This document shows, piece by piece, positions 59,974 to 64,000 of a stretch of 64,000 nucleotides of DNA (position 1 is its first letter; each line of letters opens with the position of its first letter). A program made the translations under genes and the position numbers. Below the pieces are notes generated by a model that ran no database searches, was not told where the DNA came from, and worked only from the letters and a program-made list of their open reading frames with translations. Origin of the DNA: Aquarana catesbeiana (Eukaryota; Chordata; Amphibia; Anura; Ranidae); assembly GCF_042186555.1 (NCBI RefSeq), contig NC_133333.1:223512757-223576756 (forward strand), read 5' to 3'.

Positions 59974-61090
59974 GTATTTGTAATCCTTATGCTGCTAGCA
60001 TTAGCAAATAGATTGGAAGGTATATTATAGAGCTGCACAATTAATCGTCAAGAATTGTTATCGCAATCTTGACTAAAGTATTTCACAATTCTTTCTATGC
60101 AAAGAATTCTCTCTGCTCTTCTGAAGCCACAGCCCTCAAAAGAAAGGAAGAGAAAAACCGGGCAGTCTGCCAAGAAACAAAACATTCTTTATCATTTGAA
60201 CATAAGTATAAACATTGTAACTATTTGTCAATGGAATAGACTTCCTGTGTAAGTGAAAAAAGTTTAACCACTTAAACACTAAACTTTTTTCTGACATTTG
60301 TTGGTTTCAAGTTTAAATCATTTTTTTTTTTGGTAGAAAATTACTTAGAACCCCCAAACATATAAACATAAATATTTTTTTAGTAGACACCCTAGAGAAT
60401 AAAATAGTGGTTGTTGCAATATTTTATGTCACACTGTATTTGTGCAGCGGTCTTTCAAATGCAATTTTTTTGGAAAAAATTACTTTAATGAATTAAAAAA
60501 AAAAAAAAATCTAACCAGTAAAGTTAGCCCTTTTTTTTTGTATAATGTGAAAGATTTTACGTTGCGAGAATCGTGAGAGAATCGTGATCTTTTTATTCTA
60601 AGCAAAAAAAAATTGTGATTCTCATTTTGCCCAGAATCGTGCAGCTCTAGTATATTATATTCACTTGTGTTTAAACTTTATTTTTTTTTATTTCTTCAGT
60701 TGCTTCCTGGTTTCTGGCCTAGACAAAAATGTCATACATTCCAGGAGTCTTTATGGGCATTTTATTTATTTTCTTTCGTCAGGAGGAAGGAAGGAGGAGT
60801 TTTCTCAGCCAAGCACATCCCCCTGCATGTGTGCCTGAGCTAAGGGCAGATGGATTCCAGGAAGTAAATGCCGCATGAATCAACTGCCCTTACTCAAGAT
60901 GGCTGTGGCTACAAGTGCTTTTAAGCAAAGTAAAGCATGGAGACTTGGATGGGGTAGGTGTGTGCGTGTGTGTGTGTGGGGGGGGGGGGGGGGGTGGGCG
61001 GTGGGGGGTTGCTTTGAATATTGAAAATGAATTAAATAGCATTCTTGGTTTGTGGTGCTCAGATAAAGTCAGGTCAGCCAGTAAACTAGC
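59974..61090. mobile_element. Family S copy with nested hAT
   Basis: Carries CTTATGCTGCTAGCATTAGC, TTGCTTCCTGGTTTCTGGCC and CTTACTCAAGATGGCTGTGG in the same order as 21201-21661. A G run (60978-60996) lies inside. The right end is decayed. Confidence 0.75.
60028..60649. mobile_element. TAGAGCTGCACG hAT element with perfect duplication
   Basis: Ends TAGAGCTGCACAATTAATCG and AGAATCGTGCAGCTCTA. GTATATTA at 60020-60027 and 60650-60657. Family S at 21274-21281 has the target once (GTATATTG). Confidence 0.96.
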
Positions 61091-62137
61091 ATTTTCTATG
61101 TGAAATCAGCATTAGCAAACAGGATTAGTTTATTATTGAAAGAATTATTGACCATTTAAACCCATTTTTGTTCTGCTGTAAACATGTAAACCCCTTAAAA
61201 ACAAAAAACAAAAACAGGGGTTACATGTCTAATCCCCCCATAAAGCGGTTGGGAGGTTAATTTGAATGGCTTTGTTACTTACATGGGTAGACGGAGTGTG
61301 ATTGAGAAGGGAACATTGTGGACCACACCTATTCTGTACAATAGGCGATCTGTGCTGAAAGCAGCTGTAATATATTGAATTACCCTCTTAAGTGTTCAGT
61401 TAAATTCAATCCATCATCCTCCTGGAATATAATTTATTGGCGCTGTGAGGTTCTGGCCTCAAATCTATTTCATTTTTTTTCATATGCAGGAGGTATCTGG
61501 AGAATAAACGTTCTCAAGGTTGAAAGAATGTTCCTGCTCTAACCTAGATTCAAAGGATGGAGCAGGATCGGATTTATCTTCTGCAAGGAGGTCCGCGATA
61601 AAACTTTTTTTTTTTTAAGGCGGGGGTCTTGCAGAAATTTTTTTTTTTCTCTTCTCTCCTTTTTTTTTTAAATTTTTTTTTTTTTTTTTTTTTTTTTATG
61701 GAGCTCAGATGCCCATTTCTTTTCAGATGTTATATTAAAGGTTTCTTTATCCTGCGGGAATGTGGCACCATTCTCCAGACCTGCAATTAATTGTCCTCGG
61801 GGGGCCATCGCCCCACCTTCTGACATGACCTCTGCCTGAACTGCTTCCCCACTTCCGGAAACAGTGAACTGTGGGAGCTTTAGGGCCGTTCACATCGTTC
61901 ATTTTTCAGTAACACACAATGCAGGACCAATCATTGTAAATGCATCCCCAACACAGCTACTGATAGATTTGCATTGTGTGCTGCAAAAAAAGTGCAATGC
62001 AATGTACTCTTCTCGACTGGTGGTGTGATGTGACCCCATTCATTCTGAATGGCCCCTCAACACAACACGTTTTAATGTGTGCTGCCATGCATTGGAGCAG
62101 AATCTTGGGGCTCATGCACACCAGGTGCCTTTACCTG

Positions 62138-62138
<1 letters not shown>
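61091..62138. other. Unassigned sequence, partly low-copy
   Basis: T-rich tracts at 61606-61700. 61380-61600 has no recognised repeat. No gene is supported. Confidence 0.4.
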
Positions 62139-62169
<31 letters not shown>

Positions 62170-62213
62170 TTATTATTACTATTATTATTACTATTATTAT
62201 TATTATTATTATT
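62139..62213. repeat. (TTA)n microsatellite
   Basis: About 25 triplets with a few substitutions (TTTTTA, ACTA). It is followed by CAGGGTTTATATAGCACCAA, which I recall as a frog repeat tail. Confidence 0.95.
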
Positions 62214-62639
62214 CAGGGTTTATATAGCACCAACAGTTGCATCCGCATTGATCGACGCAGGCTAGATGCAGGGGCTTATAAAAAATGTCCTGTCCTGGGG
62301 TGACAACGCTCACTCGCTGTACTATATTTATGGAGGAGCAAGAAATGTGTTAGGAGTACAGAGCACCTTCTTCTCTCTCCACATCTCCATAACATTGGGG
62401 GAGGTATTCTGTAGTTCACAGTAGAGACCTATTGATAATATTGGAAATCTCATTGCCGCGTACACGGGACAGCACTGGATATCAGGCAGGATCGGCTTGT
62501 GCATATATTAAACTGATATAATAAAATGCTTTCATTGGTATATTTAAAGAGCAAGAGGGAGCAAATGAGAAAAGTTAATTGTGGGAAGTTATCAACACTT
62601 GAATCTCAAAAGGTAAAGAAAATCACATTTGTAATGGTC

Positions 62640-63344
62640 AGACGCTGATGTTGGACAAGAAGGCCTGGCTCACAGTCTCTACTCTAATTCATCCCAAAGG
62701 TGTTCTATCAGGTTGAGGTCAGGATTCTGTGCAGGCCAGTCAAGTTCCTCCACCGCAAGCTCGCTCATCCATGTCTTTATGGACCTTGCTTTGTGTACTG
62801 GTCATGTTGAAACAGGAAGGGGCCATCCCCAAACTGTTCCCACAAAGTTGGGAGCATGAAATTGTCCAAAATGTCTTGGTATGCTGACGCCTTAAGAGTT
62901 CTCTTCACTGGAACTAAAGGGCCAAGCCCAACCCCTGAAAACAACCCCACACCATAATCCCCCCTCCACCAAATGATTTGGACCAGTGCACAAAACAAGG
63001 TCCATAAAGACATGCATGAGCAAGTTTGGGGTGGAGGAACTTGACTGGCCTGCACAGAGTCCTGACCTCAATCCGATAGAACAACTTTGGGATGAATTGG
63101 AGCGGAGACTGTAAGCCAGGCCTTCTCATCCAACATTGGTGCCTGACCTCACAAATGCACTTCTGGAAGAATGGTCAAACATTCCCATAGACACACTCCT
63201 AAACCTTGTGGACAGCCTTCCCAGAAGAGTTGAAGCTGTTATAGCTGCAAAGGGGGGGGGCAACTCAATACGGAACCCTACGGACTAAGATGCCATTAAA
63301 GTTCATGTAAAGGCAGGTGTCCCAATACTTTTGGTAATATAGTG
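62640..63344. mobile_element. Foldback Tc1-like remnant
   Basis: The left half is transposase middle to C-terminal sequence on the minus strand; the right half is C-terminal sequence on the plus strand, ending in a terminal-repeat-like CCAATACTTTTGGTAATATA. The arms at about 62640-62805 and 62986-63150 are inverse copies (GACTGGCCTGCACAGA in both). The left half carries no terminal repeat. Confidence 0.82.
62645..63290. pseudogene. Tc1-like transposase pieces in inverted arrangement
   Basis: Minus strand: GDYGVGLFSGVGLGPLVPVK and NFMLPTLWEQFGDGPFLFQH, the segment leading to the second catalytic aspartate. Plus strand: LDWPAQSPDLNPIEQLWDEL, the segment with the third acidic position, and then TLLNLVDSLPRRVEAVIAAK. 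Parts of one gene lie on opposite strands, so no reading frame can join them. Confidence 0.85.
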
Positions 63345-63348
63345 TAAC

Positions 63349-63761
63349 GTATTTTTCGCTCCATAAGGCGCACCTGGGTTTTAGAGGAGGGAAAACGAGA
63401 AAAAAAAATATTCTGAACCAAATAGTGTACTAAAATATTTTCCAGTGCCAAAGAAATGCAGACTGACCATTGCCATAAATGCAGACTGACCATTGCCACA
63501 AACACAGCCTTGCCTGATGTTATCCCATCCGCTAACAGAGCAGCCGAATGCTGTGTTTTCTGTGTCTGGCAGAGCAGGGGGATCGCTCGGTGCCCACGGA
63601 GGGGTTTGAATGTCTGTTTCCCCCGCTCTCCTGCATTTCTTTTAGTGGTGGCGGTGCCTACGGGGGGCGGTGCCTGTTTTATATTCGCCCAATAAGACAC
63701 AGAGACATTTTTCCCCCATATTTCTGGGGGAAAAAAGTGCGTCTTATGGTCTGAAAAATAC
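63349..63761. mobile_element. MITE with GTATTTTTCRSWCCATAAG ends
   Basis: Left GTATTTTTCGCTCCATAAGG, right TATGGTCTGAAAAATAC, both leading to a GCGCACC or GTGCGTC phrase. No clear target duplication. An imperfect internal tandem repeat of about 27 bp (AATGCAGACTGACCATTGCC) lies near 63457-63500. Confidence 0.75.
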
Positions 63762-63783
63762 ATTTATATTGCAAGGAATAACC

Positions 63784-63834
63784 TTCCCATAGACACACTC
63801 CTAAACCTTGTGGACATCCTTCCCAGAAGAGTTG
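63784..63834 (+). pseudogene. Extra copy of a Tc1 C-terminal fragment
   Basis: TTCCCATAGACACACTCCTA through CCCAGAAGAGTTG repeats 63182-63232 almost exactly. The repeat lies beyond the MITE at 63349-63761. Confidence 0.85.
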
Positions 63835-64000
63835 TATATAGATCTATACATATAGATAGGGGGAGAGAGATGCAGTATCAGAGCAAAAAATTGTAGAATA
63901 TACCTGCAGAAAGATGAATTCTGATTGGCTGTAAGTTTCCAGCAGTTCTTTATCCAATAAGCTTTGTGTTCCTTTTTGCATAATAAGCAGAGCAAACTAT
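63835..64000. other. Unassigned to window end
   Basis: AT-rich, no recognised element. Confidence 0.4.

Overview
The window reads as vertebrate, most probably anuran (frog), repeat-rich non-coding DNA. The indications are several Tc1-like transposon lineages, many short hAT-type elements with 8-bp target duplications, families ending in TTAA, a V-SINE of the tRNA-derived vertebrate type, long TA, TG and CTTT microsatellites, and no compact genes. Assignment to frogs, perhaps ranids, is inference from recollection of these repeat families and was not tested by any search. I found no credible host protein-coding gene, rRNA, tRNA, CRISPR array or bacterial-style operon. The long open frames are products of tandem repeats whose unit contains no stop. 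The window is therefore probably intergenic or lies inside a large intron.

Layout. 0-5 kb: a hAT copy cut by the window edge, a foldback hAT element, a TTAA element, a decayed Tc1 with a nested MITE, and a Tc1 fragment. 7.4-10.5 kb: two Tc1-like elements sitting in TA/TG microsatellite, the second with a recognisable but broken transposase. 11.4-15.9 kb: nested MITEs, including a stack of at least three and perhaps four insertions at 14.4-15.9 kb. 17.6-18.8 kb: a V-SINE on the minus strand and a hAT relic. 20-25 kb: a foldback hAT, a TTAA element, a 240-bp TA array, and a Tc1 carrying two MITEs. 28.2-29.9 kb: a Tc1 with both ends, interrupted by an unusual element with an 8-bp duplication. 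30-37.7 kb: several large non-autonomous families hosting younger insertions. 38.7-39.8 kb: a tandemly duplicated composite of two elements. 40.7-41.8 kb: a 33-bp minisatellite. 43.6-45.7 kb: a shuffled and duplicated repeat cluster with a 380-bp polypyrimidine tract. 46.6-48.2 kb: a TTAA element inside a hAT element. 48.6-50.3 kb: a strikingly uniform 26-bp minisatellite of about 66 copies. 52.6-55.2 kb: hAT elements and a 42-bp tandem repeat. 55.8-57.6 kb: a 34-bp minisatellite of about 52 copies. 58.8-61.1 kb: two host elements, each with a nested insertion. 62.1-63.8 kb: a TTA array and a foldback Tc1 remnant.

The most useful content is transposon history. Several host families occur more than once here, so an uninterrupted copy often supplies the empty target site for an insertion in another copy. 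Four insertions are resolved this way: one TA, one TTAA and two 8-bp target duplications. All coding elements are broken, so nothing here appears able to transpose by itself. No new defence or metabolic system is visible.
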